Of a stretch of 64,000 nucleotides of DNA, positions 39,701 through 53,966 are shown piece by piece. Source of the stretch: Nereocystis luetkeana (Eukaryota; Sar; Phaeophyceae; Laminariales; Laminariaceae). Where the stretch lies: positions 9,036,417 to 9,100,416 of the forward strand of contig JARUPZ010000010.1 in the NCBI GenBank assembly GCA_031213475.1. The letters are read 5' to 3'. The notes beneath the pieces are model-generated. The model was not told the DNA's origin. It did no database searches and was given only the letters and a program-made list of their open reading frames with translations. Made by a program: the position numbers and the translations under genes. How positions within the stretch are numbered: the stretch's first letter is position 1; each line of letters opens with the position of its first letter.

Positions 39701-42700
39701 CGGAAGATGCCTGGTATAGGTGCCACTGTGCCTCTACCCTAGGACGCTTCCCGGAGAATCGTCAGGGTGATAACTCACCTGAAACTTCTCCCAATGGCTG
39801 ACTTCCGAAAATAGCGCAAGCAGATGCAAGTCGAAATTGCACACCAAATGCTGCAAACACAGCGGCGACGATGACGACGGCGACGGCGATGACAACGACG
39901 GGCGGCGGAAGAAAAAAACGCAAGCCGGTGGCTGTTGTGGAAACAAGGATTATAACGCTGGAACGGGGTGAAACAATGAACATATAGGGGAGTTAGACTT
40001 TGTGCATGGGTGAGATTTTTTTTAAAATCCGTTTTTTACCTGTTTCGGGGTGGTTCTGAGTGGTCAACGTTGAAGGTCATGCTATTGATGTCATATTGTA
40101 GGGTGACAAGAACAATAACAATGGTTGATAACGGCGTTTATTTTCGGAGACGAGATCAACTTTAGTTTTCGTCAGGCAAAAAATCTAGGGTTGACATGAC
40201 AGCAAAGGATATCGCTTGCTGCTAACGACCTCGTCGAATAATACAGCAACAAGCCTAGTGGCTTGAAGTGCCTCTTGCGTCTAAAATATTCGACCTCCTC
40301 TGAGAGAATCATTTACTGCCGCGGCCCGCATTTTATGTCCACCTACTCAGCAGAACCCTATCGCGCCACAGACGACACCCAGCCGACCACACACGTCTAC
40401 ACTTCTCGTCACGTTAATACGGGAAACCATATTAACCGTGATCGGGACTCTTCATGTACACAAAACCCATATGCCCCATTTTTTGTACTAAGCGCATTTG
40501 ATCCTTGTTGTTATGTTGACGGGTGAGGTAAAACTTCGCGGGTCGGGTCGGATTGGGTTGGCCGGATACGTGGTGAGATTTTGAAACCCTAGTGACCCGA
40601 CTCGACCCCACGCGCGATACTTTGATATCTCCTGACCTGACCTGACCTGACCCGACCCGACCCGACCCGACCCGACCCGACCCGACCCGACCCGACCGTC
40701 CGACCCGACTCGACCCGACCCATGCGAAACCTGTTGAACACGAAATATGTACTCGCCCTAGACCAAAGAGGATCTGTTTTGTTTTTTTGTTTTTTCCAGT
40801 TATGACACGCGGGACAACCGTTTGGTCAAACCTACATATCCCCTGGGACGACTGACGCTCAGGCTCTTCACCTACACGCTCCGGGGGGGGGGGGGGGGGT
40901 ACTCATTATCAAGCATGGCCGTAGTCGTATGACCATGGATCCTCGCATCCCTACAATGCCAGGACGGAGCAGTCGGGTTTTCAACGACCAGGCAGACATT
41001 GCTTGCACCAAGCGCGAAGCGCCGTGAGGTGTTGGGCGAGCCGCATGAAGGTTGAGCTGCATCCTACTAAGCACCGCTTTTGAGGCTGACTTGCATATGG
41101 ACGACAGCTTCAATGAGTTGATTTTAATTTCCGGTGTAGGCATTTCCAGAGACAGCAATGGGAGTACTATGTAACTGCCTCTTTGGTGCCATACCTTGAA
41201 CACTACGTGATACGATCATTCCCAATTGTGCGGAGTAAAAGTTACGTTCCGGGGGGGGGTTGTACTCATTGTCATGCATCGCCGTAGTCGTATGATCGTG
41301 AACCCTCGCATCCCTACAATGCCGGGACGGAGCACGTCGGGTTTTTGGCAAACATTGCTTGCACCAAGCGCGAAGCGCCGTGGGGTGTTGGGCGAGCTGC
41401 ATGAAGGGTTTTGGGCGAGCGGCATGAAGGGTGAGCTGCATCCTACCAAGAACCGCTTTTGAGGCGGATTTTCTTGCATATTGGTGACAGCGTCAATGAA
41501 TCGATTAAACTTCTGGAGTGGTCAGTTCCAGAGACAGCAATGGGTGTATTAGATAACTGCCTCATGGGTGCCTCACCATATACACACTACGTGGTACGAG
41601 CATCCCCCTTGTGCGGAGGGAGGTTTTACCCGCACAAAAATGATCCATCTCGCCGTGGTGACCGCCACAAAAAAAAAACACGGTACCCTGGGCTGTCTAG
41701 CTCCCGCAGTGAGAGGCGTGTTTTACAGCGTCGTCGCCAACCGACGCCAACCCAACCTATATACGTATACCGGGTATAAGGGGGATAAATCGCAACCTGC
41801 ATTACACCATTCTCGACCTAAGCCAGAGGGACAGTGAGACCCACGACTCCCGCATAGCCTGTATCTTCACGTTATTGTAGGGCTACCACGTACCGTTGTG
41901 TATTCGTACGGAGACAGTACCTGGTTGTGGTGATGTCCGACCCTCCCCGCCCCAACAGGTGCAGCCACCGTCGTCACCGCAGCCACCGCACCGCCAGATG
42001 CGCCACCAGATGCGCCGGGAGTGTGTTTCCTGCCTCCAGCGGCGGACTGACCCGTGGATTGACGCCCTTTGGCTCCTGGCCGTGTTGTGTCGGGACAGGT
42101 GGGAACAGGAACCCGTTTACTCTTTCATTTTCTACACCGGGGGCCGAGTTGTCTCATTTCCAGGCGAATATCAAGAGGTTGTCTGCGTTTTCAACCGGTC
42201 CAACCTGAGACCAAACCCTGTACCGTCCGTATCGCACGCGATATGTCACACCCACCTGTATGGCACGCGATATGTCACACCCACCTGTGGGCGAGTTTTG
42301 AAGCTGAGGGTTTCTCGAAACATCGGGGGGGGAACGCAAACGCCAAGAGGTTGGTCTATTGAGGAAAAACCTCGACGAGGGTCTTTCCGACGCCACTATT
42401 CTCGTTGTCTTGTGTGCCCGCCTTGATTCTCTGGAAAACCATTCCACTGGGGTGTGTTATTGCGCGTGTCGTTTCGGTATACCACTCGAGGAGGAAATAC
42501 AAGGAACTTTTGGGTGTTATTATAAAGATAAAACGGTTCTTCTATTTTACGCACCCAGAGCGCTGTAGAGCTCGTATAAGGGCTGTCGTAGTATATGCTG
42601 ACGTTTTTCAGGGAGATAATACATCAGGACACGCCAAGTATGCATGCATGCATACATCCCAACCCGCGCGGTCCGGATTGGAAAAGGAAAAACGAAAAAA

Positions 42701-45700
42701 GTAACCGATTTGACGAACTAAACAAAACATATTTTTGCTTGAAAAACAATACTGGTAGCCAATTCGAACGGTTGGAACCACGGTGAAAGACGATGCACGA
42801 GACCACGAACACATGACGTGTGTTCGGTGTTAACTCGCACGGGTTTTACCTACTTGCGCTGCGTAGAAACCAACTTATACATATACCAGGTTTATACATA
42901 GACCCGACACACCCCTTTTCCCTCGGAAGGTGTTGGAACACCCACCAGAGGAGGGGGTACGTACCAGTCTGGTCTGAAACATATGTACCGTTTCGACATT
43001 AACATGAATACCGAACGATTCCTTACATTTTCGCGCAGAGTGGATATGGTTCATACCCGTAGTTGCTAAGAATCGGGCGATGGCTGTTGTCGGTTATGTG
43101 CCGTAGACTAAAAATCGGAAAAATAGCTTAAAATTAAATGGTGTCAACGAGACTGATTCCACCAAGCGATAAACCGCATGTGGACGCAGCAAAGTCACGG
43201 AGAGCTAGCACACTACGTCGCTGACATCCCACCCACCCATCCACCCACCGACCTGGGGTAGGCTGCTTCTGCTGGGGAGGCAGCACCCGCGGGTCCGCGT
43301 CGGCTCTTCGAAGGAGTGGTACGTCCAGTCTGGCCCCGAGCGGAGCGGTGTCGCTCACGGAGTTTAGGTGATCTACCCACGCCTGGTATCTGTAGCGCAG
43401 AAAGGAGTGCCGGGTTGGAGGCGAGAAGGAACGAAAGGAAGGTCACGCGTTTCGAAAACCGCACGCGGTTGTTTTGTTGTGTCCGTACAACATCGCGATG
43501 CGTACGTACTAGTGTGAACAAAGTGTGGATTCAAGGCCAAGCGGGATAGAGAAACGGGGACAGGGGAAAAAAGTACATGCAATGGTTTCTATGTTTCGAC
43601 GCGTCACTCGTCGCTCGCGATAATTCGCATGCATACATTGTCTGGCTTGACAAAGATACGTATGATGAATCCATACTAACTCAAGTCATTATTGGAAGAT
43701 TTGCACCCACTCCTATCCTATGCCGAGGGACACCAAGCGAGAGACAGCTACAGCAGTGGCCTCCAGACTACAAGCTCGCAGATGAACACAAAATTCAAGG
43801 AACTACTGAAAGCTGCGCGTGGAGGCGCTTTTTGGATGATTTGCGATTTTTCTCTCAGTGTAGGCCACGCGTTCGTCCCACAACGCGCGTTTGCGAACAT
43901 TTTGTGGTGGCCGGCGGGTCTCGATGGCTCGATACCGCCGAGGGGGTCCGCGGCTTACATGTAGCGAAAAACAGGGCGACGGTGCTGTCGCATTCACCGA
44001 CCCCGTGTTCCCTCCAAAGTACGACATGCTGCAATAGGAGTCCGGTATAAGGCACATTTTTGCCCTTTGAGGCAATATTTCTGACCGTCGAGGCTCTCTA
44101 ACTGAAGATCTACCCAACACGGCATGCCTTGTCTACGACTCTATCAGGCATGCCTTACCTACCCAACGAGGCGTGCTGCGATAGGGGTCCGTGTATAGCG
44201 AGCGCAAATTTGCCTTTTGAGGCAATATTCCTGACCTGCCGGGGCTGCTCCACTGAGGATCTACCCAGTAAGGCACGACCCTTGTAAGGCACGCCTTCTC
44301 TACTGCCGAATAAGGCATGCCATACCTACCCAATGAGACGTGCCATATAGTAGGAACGACACTTTTGTGTGTGTTCTTTTTCATTTTTTTTTGTTAGTAC
44401 TGTACTTCGTATTATACTTCGTATTATTTCTCGAGCTGGTTGCATGCTTCCCTTTCTCTCTCACACGCCAGTTTTGTTTTCGTTCCGCTGGCGTAAAGTA
44501 TTGGTTTCGTCGGAGCAACTGCTTCTCTGCGACAAGGTTCCACGCCGATCGTGCCATCGGGTCCACAAGGGGGGGCAGGAGTACATACGTTAACCTGGAT
44601 GCAGACTCTGCGGCTGACCGCAGCAGGGAGGCTTCACCAATCAAAAGCAATAGCTACGAGTTTAAGCGACGACGAAATGTCAGAAACACTTTGATGCCCC
44701 CCCTCCCCCCCCCCCCCTCCCCCGCCCTACGGTGTTCCAGCATGCGCCCTCTCACCTGTTGGCCTTGAAGTCGCCGATGACCGTCACAAAACCCGTGTAA
44801 GCCGCCTGGGCCTCCTTGCAGGCACTCATGCTCAGCGCGGCTTCTGCCTCGTCACTCGCCATCGCCTAACCGCGAAAAAACGTTGCCCATCGAGCGAGCG
44901 AGCGAGCGAGCGGGCGGCTGCAGAGTTTCAGATAATTTCTCGATATTGAAGGAGAAGAGGAGGAGGGGGGGGGAGGAGGAGGAGGAGCAGGAGCAGGAGG
45001 AGAAGGAGGAGCAGGAGGAGGAGGAGGAGGAGCAGGAGGAGGAGGAGCAGGAGGAGGAGGAGGATACATGGTCATATGACCACGGCCATGCAGGACATCG
45101 AGTACACCACCTCCCCCCCCCTCCCGCCCCCGACCCGCCCGAAAACGCCAACCTACATATCGGACGAAAACTACCAGTACAACCCACCTTTGCCATGTGT
45201 CGGCAGTTCTTGAGGTGCAACCACGCCTCTTCCACGCCGCGGGCGAGAGAGTGAGCCCACACCGCCGAGCCGGCAAAGGGGGGCTCGTTCGGACGGAGGG
45301 GGGGGCGGCGTCGGTTCTCATCGAACTCGTGGCGGAGGCCTTCCACATACCTGTTTTTTGTGCGCGGCAATCGCATTTCACGGCAGTATTTGCGTCGGCG
45401 TGGGCGTAACGGCTACAAGTGGTCACCTTTTTTTGGCGTCTGATACTGTTCTGATTCGTCCCATTGTTTTAGGGTATACAAACACTCTGTCTCGCTACAC
45501 GGGGACCGGTTAGACATAAACTTTATCTATGAAGGGACTTTTTTTTCGGGACTGAGGGTTAGTAGTAGGGGTAGCCAGGGGGGGGCACAAAAAACAAGAA
45601 AATGAAAAAGAAAAACGGAGCCACACTCCTAAACAAAGGGCAAACAGAAAAAACGAAAACGAAAATGAAAAATCGGAACAGCGTTCAGAGTTGCTGTACG

Positions 45701-48700
45701 AATCGAGAAGACAAAATGTGTTTTTGTTTGTTTTCAGCTATGCATTTACTTTGTTTTAGTATAACCGCCCCCCTTCCCTGCCTGACTCTCGGAACAAAAG
45801 ATGTCTTGGCTCGTTCATTTTTCTTATTTCATGCTCCCTTCGCCTACTGTCTTTGTTTGAGGAGCGACTCTACCTCACCCGACGAAGACCGACTTGTCAG
45901 AAAACTTGCAAGCTGAGATCGACCCACGTTTACATCGGCGAGTTGTCTAACGAAAGACGCCGTGCCAACCACTCCGAAGACCGGAAGTCAATATCCAGAA
46001 AGTGATTGGCATAGCCGCTGCACTCTGCCAGATGGCAATTGAGGTAGTAATAATAATGGTAATGATAATAATAACTGAAATTCTAACGTTGTTAAGGATA
46101 AAAACATAAATATAGTAATAATAATGACAATAATACTGAGGATATTTCTACAAATGATAGGTAGAAGAATAGTGAAATATAAATAATAATAGTACTGACG
46201 ACAATGACAATAACGATAATAATAGTATGGAATCCAGACTGTCCTGGTAAACATTTCTGTACATAATAGTAGTAACCGCTAGTCGCGGCTGATCGAGGTG
46301 TTATAGCGACACCGTGTATCACTGTGACTGGTTATACTCGTCGATTGTATCATCCTATTATGCGTCGCAGTTTATCAGGACGTTCCTGAAGGCGATGTCT
46401 TTCGCTTCGCCTCGACAACACTTTTTCGGGGGTGGGCATGCTCCTCCGGTCACTGAGTTAAGTGGTGGCCACCTACATACCGGGCATACCGCTAGCTGAG
46501 ACTTAGGTGCTCAGCCTGCTTCTTCCTCGTGGAATATTCGGTGTGGAGCGAGCCTAGGGGGACTTTAGATGACAAACACCATTTACGGCGACTTTTTACC
46601 CCACAAGCAAAGTCTGCCATTCGTACAGTAGCGGTCTCTGTATAGTGTCGGGGCTGACCGCCATAGTTTGTGCCTGTGAAATCGTCCGGCACCAATGGGA
46701 TCAACCAGTGTGGCGGTGTGCTGTTGATAGTGCCGGTTGCCGCTATAGTGCCCGTATTGTTGGCTGGTGCATACATACATACATACATACATACATACAT
46801 ACATACATACCGGCACTATCATAGAGGGACCGGCACTACTGTGTAGGGTAACGTTTACCTGACAAACAGCATGTACGTGTAGGCCGTCTTTTTCAGGCAC
46901 GTCTGCTTGATGGCGTCCCTCCTTGCCAGCGTGTAAAAAATCTCCAGCATCGCCACGGCGTCGGTGATTCTCGTCATGCCCTCGAAGGCCGTGTTGATGA
47001 CGTTGGTATACATCACCTTGATTGGCAAACACGGCATATAGGACAACGTCATAGCATGGCGATTTTCGTTCGAAAGGGCCAAATAAGAAAAAAATGAATG
47101 ATTATTTGTTATCAACACGAAAATAAGTTACAGTAAACGCTATAGCGGGGGCCCATGGTAAATAGGGCCAAATATTGTTAGCAAAAATAGGTAAATAGAC
47201 AGGTTTTCGTGTGTACCGTAGGTCCCACGTAATACCATTAAGTGTAATATTGACGGGTAGTTAGTTCCTCTGCCGAGGGGCGCGGTCAGTCTGAAATAGT
47301 TTGGCCTTAAGGCGGGCTACGGTGTTGTGCCCATTTTCAAGACCACCCCGTGACTGAACCCAAAAAGCCTGGTCTCATCTCAAAATATCGGCCTTATCTT
47401 TTTCCTACTGAAGAACGATCCCAGATTATTTCCAAGCGGATTGCATTTATCGTGACAAGCCCATTTGCCTACAGTTTTATCTCTTACTATGGCCTCACAC
47501 CGGACGGCCTTACACCCTGGTACATCGCTACCCTCCCACTATTGTAGTGGCACGCGTCTTTGAAGGAGGTCGTGTGTTACCTCGAGGTCCTTGACGACAT
47601 CTTTGAAGGAGTTGTAGTCGTCGTGCCACCTGGAGGTCGTGACGTCGAGCACCATGTAGTCCAGGTTTCGAAGCTTGTCTATCTGAGACTCGAACGATTC
47701 CTGAATGCCGAGGAGCGCCTTGGTAATCTGCCCGACCAGAAGGCAGGCAGGCATGCAGGCAGGCGAACGGGGCAAAGGTGAAGGTGAACTCAATGATGCC
47801 ATGACCTGAGTTAGCGTGAATAATTACGTGGGACCATAGTTAATAGGACCTATGGTGTACAGACACACCTATATATTTAACAATTTGTACTAACAACATT
47901 TGGTCCTATTAACTATGGTCCCCCGTAATAATTCAGTGTCAGCCATTTCTTATTGAGGAGACGGGCACTCGTACAATGCCAACCGTATTGTTTTGGTGTT
48001 TGGTGGGATATCAGCCAGAAAGGAATAGATGCTACGCTCTGAAAGGTCCTCGACAAAAACAGATGATGGAGAGCACCCCTGCAGCTTCGGGCTGGGACAG
48101 GTCATGATTTACTCCACAGTATATTGTTTACAACTAGTTCCTCACCTGCCGTTCTGGAATGCTGATGCTGTGTGGCACCTGCATAGTACGTATAGAACTC
48201 AGGCAACATGCCCTAAATCATGCAGTTTTTACGGCCCTCACCCGGCAACAGGATGAGCTACATTAGATCATACCAGCAGAGATTGGGGATCTATCTGGGC
48301 TATATATATACCAGGGTATATGTTTATTTCCCCATACCTCCTGTCCTCGAGTACCGCCAAACTCAGGGAGAGCGCCAGATTTTCCGCCTTCCCCCATGGT
48401 CTTTCTCGCCAGCTGAATCTGGCTCTCACACACCTCGAGAAGCTCAGAGCAGCGCTGGACGAAAGCGTCGATCTGGCGTAGGCGAAGGGGCGCCGGCAAT
48501 ACGGGAGCAGGCTCGACTCGCAAACGTGCACGAAGTATATTTGTATATATATATGCCCCGTTCGTATGGAGTATCTTGGTAGAAAACGATTTGTACCTGG
48601 CACCAGGTGTACGAGTAGGCATCAGCTATATACTGAGCTCGTAAGTACGATTTGCAGTTGCCGCATGAAGTATGTTTCGCCCCCTTTCGTTCTGATTCGA

Positions 48701-51700
48701 AAAAGACGTGAGTTTTCGCGCACGGCTCAAGCGGCCCAGAGCAGCGCTCGACGAAAGCATCGATCCGACACAATGGCGCGGCGATAGGGTTCACGCGCGG
48801 CGAGCATACGGCATCAAAGCCACGAGATCGTCGAGAGAACAGGAGCTAGATAGACGCAAGCCCTACATTCACATTTGCAGAACAAAACGACGAGAGCTCA
48901 ACAACGATAGCATTATTTCTTGTTGCTCTCGTGCGTCCCTTCGTCACACGTGAACCCTATCGCCACGACGTGTATTCGGCAGCAACGAAAACGGTGTCGT
49001 GGGGCTTGTATGTTTGTTGTGTCACCTGAGCAAATATGGAGGCGTCATCGAAGTCCCAATGGCGCGATTCGTCAGGAGTGCTTCTTCGTACTAGCTGAGC
49101 CGTTCGCCGATACACCGCCTGCTCAAGACCGACGCACGGGACGAAGCGTGTGCGTCCATGTGCGTGTGAGCTCGTTTCTCGTCCATTCCGGTATACGAAA
49201 AGCAGCACCGAAAGAGAGAAAGAGTGTTAAGACATCGGGATTTGCCGTTTCGAGCATGTGTCGGTATGTGTTTGTCGTGGTAGATATAATGAGGCGTTTC
49301 ACAGTGTTTGGGGGCTTCGTTTAGGCTGTTTTCAAAGCTGGTGCAGTCTAGCAGCCCCACCCCCGCGCCCACCCACGCATCATTTGCAAGTATTAGCGAC
49401 GCCGGCTTCGTACCGCGGTATTACAACAGTTCTCGTATTAATAGTGATTGTATGTCGTACATTACGTTTTGTCAAGCCCGCACAAAACGATACTGCGCAG
49501 ATGAACAACACATCAGCACCGCGGAGGAATGTCGCCCAGTGGACGGCAGCTCCGCTTGGAACGACCTCAGACCGGCCAAGGTTCTGTTATCCGAAACCGT
49601 TTTGTCCGTCGAAATTATCTCCCACGCCAGTTATTTATCAAAAATATATGCGTCGGTCGTTCTCGTTATGCCGAGCTTGCCGTACAACATCGACGCAACC
49701 TTGGCCTACAAAGTAGTATTTAAAAATATACCAGGGTACAAAAGGGAGGGTGAAAAAATCGATTCGATTTCTTGTTTTCAGGATGCGGTAGATATTTACA
49801 CGAACATTTGCGTACGGGTACATCATAGTTGGGGTGGAATAATCCATCACCAGGTATTCAATTGTTTTGTTCACAGTAGAATGTTATACAAATTTATAAA
49901 ACATATAAATATGAAACGTCGGCCTTGAGATCGCGGACTTCGTCGCAACCCTGATTCGTATGCGCGTGATACTTCGAACGCGCGTAAGACTCCTACGGGT
50001 TTATATGACCTCATCCAGGATGCATTTCTTTTGAGGGGAACGAATTGTACCAGCTACGGAAGCATATACTACTGGTGTAGTAATGGGGGTGAGAACATTT
50101 ATTTTAATTTTTACTTTTTTTCAGGACTACGAGACATCTCGGCTCAAGGTTCACCTTCCACTCCACTCCACACGCGCGACTCTCGTTGAGGACGGTCATG
50201 GCGGAGTCGATGTCGCCATCAAAGATGGCCCCTAGGTCTATCTCCACGCAGCACCGATGAATTATCTGTCATTTTCCCGGAAACATGTTTTTTTTTTGCG
50301 AGAGTCGCCATCGGCCATCCGGCGTTTTTTTCTTGAGTTTATGTCAGGCAGCATGAATCAAGTACGCATCGAGGGTGCCGCATCGACGTTTGTGAAAACA
50401 ACACCGCAGCTTCAAAGTTGAAGAATACTAAAATCGCAAGTATGCAATGAACGTAAACGCAAGAAAACACATCTCGGAGTACACCATGGGAAAGACGCGA
50501 TAGCATATCGACACGAAAAAACAAAATTCATTCACGTCTCGTGACAGGAAAAAAAGAAATGCGCGGTGTTTTCACGATAGCTGCTTCAGGCTTGTACTGA
50601 CTAAAGTATTGCGAGGGCGACGATTACCCCGCATTACCCCGCTATTTCGGGAGAACACACACCATAGGACTCAGAATCAAGTGCGCCGTGTTTTTACGAT
50701 AGCTGCTCCAGAATTGTATCCTGAAGTTTTGCGGGGACGACGATTGCCCCGCATTACCCCGCTATCTCGGGAGAACAGCGTCGAAGCGCCTCGAGTTGGG
50801 CCCACGCGGTGGGCATGCCAACGCTTCGTCGACATCACAGGGCGGGCTTGCGCTGTCCAGCCTTTTTTTGTTTGTTTTCCGTTCCATCTGTCAGTATATT
50901 TTTCGCCACTTTCTCCAGCTCCGTATCCGGGGTCACATAGCGGGCACCCGCATCCTCCCCCACCCCCCACTGCGGCGTGTGCTTCCGTTCTTCGTTTGTA
51001 AGCTTGAAAACAGAAAAAGCCCTCACCTGTGATGACATCGAAAATTCCCTCGAAACGTATATTTTACAAGCAGCGCGTGATACCGCGATCGTGCGTTCTT
51101 CGGGATGTGTACGACTTTATGTATATACCAGGTACTTAGTATGTACGGTAGGGTTCAAAGTACTCTACAAAAACACACACACAACTATAGCGTACGCGAC
51201 GGCTTCGGCTTCGTTTCGATAGGCCCATCTTCTTCGTCTGGACTGACCCACAAATCCCCAGGTCGACAAGCTCTGCCGGCGACGAGAACATCTGCAACAG
51301 TTTTGTGTTTTGCGCACTTTCACTTCACCTCATTTGATATTTTTCTCAGGAGACCCGTCAGTCGTTCTTCCGTGTTGTAAAATTTGCTCAAGTGCCAGAT
51401 CATGCGTATGCAGTTCAGGAGCCCCGGCAGCAGAGCTGGAATCTCGCTCGGCTTGGCCCTCGACAGCTGACGGAGAAAGAGCACGACCCGTGGCCATGTG
51501 TTGGGTTCAGGGAGGGAGGGGGGGGGGGGGGGGGGGACCGGGGGGGGTGGGGGGGGGGCTCAATAGGAGATATGTACCCGATCTCATGCATGGCCGTAGT
51601 CGTACGCCCATAGTGGGGGGGGACAAAGCCCCGGCACACGCGAATAAAAACATCAGGCTAGGGCCTCTAATGGGTTGCAGGGGATGGGAGGGGGGGGGGG

Positions 51701-53926
51701 AGGCTAGAACCAGGAAAACGGTATTTGAAAATATTGTGGGGGAAGACAGTAGTCTGAATCAATGTGGTGTCCAAAACTAAGGGGATACCTGTGGTTTTGG
51801 TCCGTCGTGGGTTCTGATTACAACATTAGCCCACCCGGAATAGGCTACTGTAGAGCTTCTATTAGGATGTACGTTTTGTAGGGCGTGGGGAAGTATTTCA
51901 TCTGTTCTCAGACACTTAGTTACGCAAGACCCCCCCCCCTCCGCGCCTCACGGAAGGGGGCTACAATTACGCAGCCTTACATCATTACGCCCTATTCCTC
52001 AAACATACCAGGTGTCAGGGACGTATTCACGTGTCAGTCCCGGAGGGCCGGAGAAAGCAACAAGCAGACGCTGGTGGTCAGTCACCAGTAGACCTTGATA
52101 TAGATGCAGCGCTGTGTACATCCGCTACGCCCCTCTACGTCCACGCGTCGGGCACGGAGAGAGCCGGAGACATGGAACCCAAGCGGGCGTTGGACAACAA
52201 ATGGTTCGCTTTTCTAGAACAAGGAAGCGGATGCTATCTCGTACCATAACGTCTGAATATCTAAGGTTCCGTTGTATACTAGTGTTGTATCCTATCTATA
52301 CATATGCTTTCGGGGGGAAGGGGCGACACGCTCTTTTGTCACTCTTAGTATGATATCGGGTCCCGGGAGACAGTATTGTGTGCCAACAAATATCTGCAGG
52401 GAGGGTCATTGCTAACAAACCTAAAATACAAGAAGTTAGTTGCGTAGTATCGTGGCAGAAACAATATTCCCTTTTGCGCAAAATCGCGCTTTTCATCACG
52501 AATCCTGGCATTTTTGGGAAATTAGCATTTTTTTTCCCCCGAAAACATCAAGAAGTTGTGTCATGATTTTGTGTTGAAAACGGAACGCAACAACGCCAAT
52601 TCACAAAATTTCACGAACAAGATCGTTTCGGTCACGAAATCTCCGTGTAAAACAGTGCGTTCGTTAGAACCGACCCTAAAGAAGCGGGGCAAGGCGCAAC
52701 ACGCGTATAAGTACTATTAATAGGGATACTATTAAGGGGGACCATAGTAAATAGGACCAAATCTTGTTAATAAAAATAGGTAAATACCTGGTATATATTT
52801 TTTGTGTGTACCGTAGGTCCTACTTACTATGGTCCCCTGTAATAGTATTCCTCAAAGGGATGATTGGCATGGTACAGCTTGGGACACCATTCCGGAGAGA
52901 TATGTGGCTTGCTTACGTTTCACGTGGGAAAAGGAGAGCCGTGGTTGTCCTCGATGGCAACAACAATCCCAAGAGAGTTTTTTTCATGTGTCATGCTCAC
53001 GTTCTGGCAGGGGGTGGTGATGCTTTCGAGAAACTTGAGGTTGTTGTTGGCCTCCACGCTCCCCTCCTTGATCCTCTGGCTCAGCACGTTGAACGGTGCC
53101 AGGTAGCTCGAGTTGGACGTATCCAAGATAGACACCACCACCTAGCCAAACAAGCGGCAATCGAGCAAAAGGAGGGATAGGGGAGATGAAAACCGGTTTT
53201 TGGTTCCCCTCTGTTATTCTTCTTTTTCTTCCTCTTCTTCTTTCCGGGAATGCTTCACACCAAGGGTCGTAAAGTATCGGAAACATATGATCTGTTTGCC
53301 TTGAAATATCTAGATCATCAAGTGAGAGTCGATGATCAATAGATGACCTGTAGATGACCTGTACATGATCTGTACATGATATGTACATGATCTGTACATG
53401 ATCTGTCCGAGATGTGGAATGCTTCGTTTCGTGACCTTGAAGCTACATATCACTTGACCGCAGCATGGACCCGTCAACAAGAAGCGCCCACGTAATTCAT
53501 CTGAGCAAGCCTTACAGTAGAACCGTGGTGTGATACCATTCGTGTTCAACAACGCTGAGCATAGGCTATTGCTTACCAGTAGGATTTAGCAGTACCGCCC
53601 GCCGCTGAGCGCGATTTTTCTTTGATCCAAACTTCCTACGTAGCGTTCCCCCAAACGTGAGTCTGGCTTTTCTTGGCAGGGCTATTCCTCGTTCGTGGGC
53701 CTATGCCGTACACCTGGTAACGTATACCCTGGTACAGTATACCGTATACCGTATACCTTATACCGTATACCGTATACCGTATAGGCTGCCTCTTTACTAC
53801 TAAATGTTTTGCACCTGCGTCCAAATACCAATCACCACGGTACCTGGACGTCCGGGCGCAGTAGTTGCTCCGATATACCGCTCAAGTCCACCGTGCGAGA
53901 CCTCCAGAACTGACGGCCGCAAATAT

Positions 53927-53966
<40 letters not shown>

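Noticed and set aside
49308-49928. 206-residue plus-strand open frame antisense in intron 10
   Set aside because: No recognisable domain, odd composition, and its end overlaps dispersed repeat F; probably chance.
51038-51060. Possible micro-exon GIFDVIT with a GTGAGG donor, and [12 protein letters not shown] near 51260-51300
   Set aside because: Exon 9 (SNE) joins exon 10 (IIHRCC) directly, as in the family.
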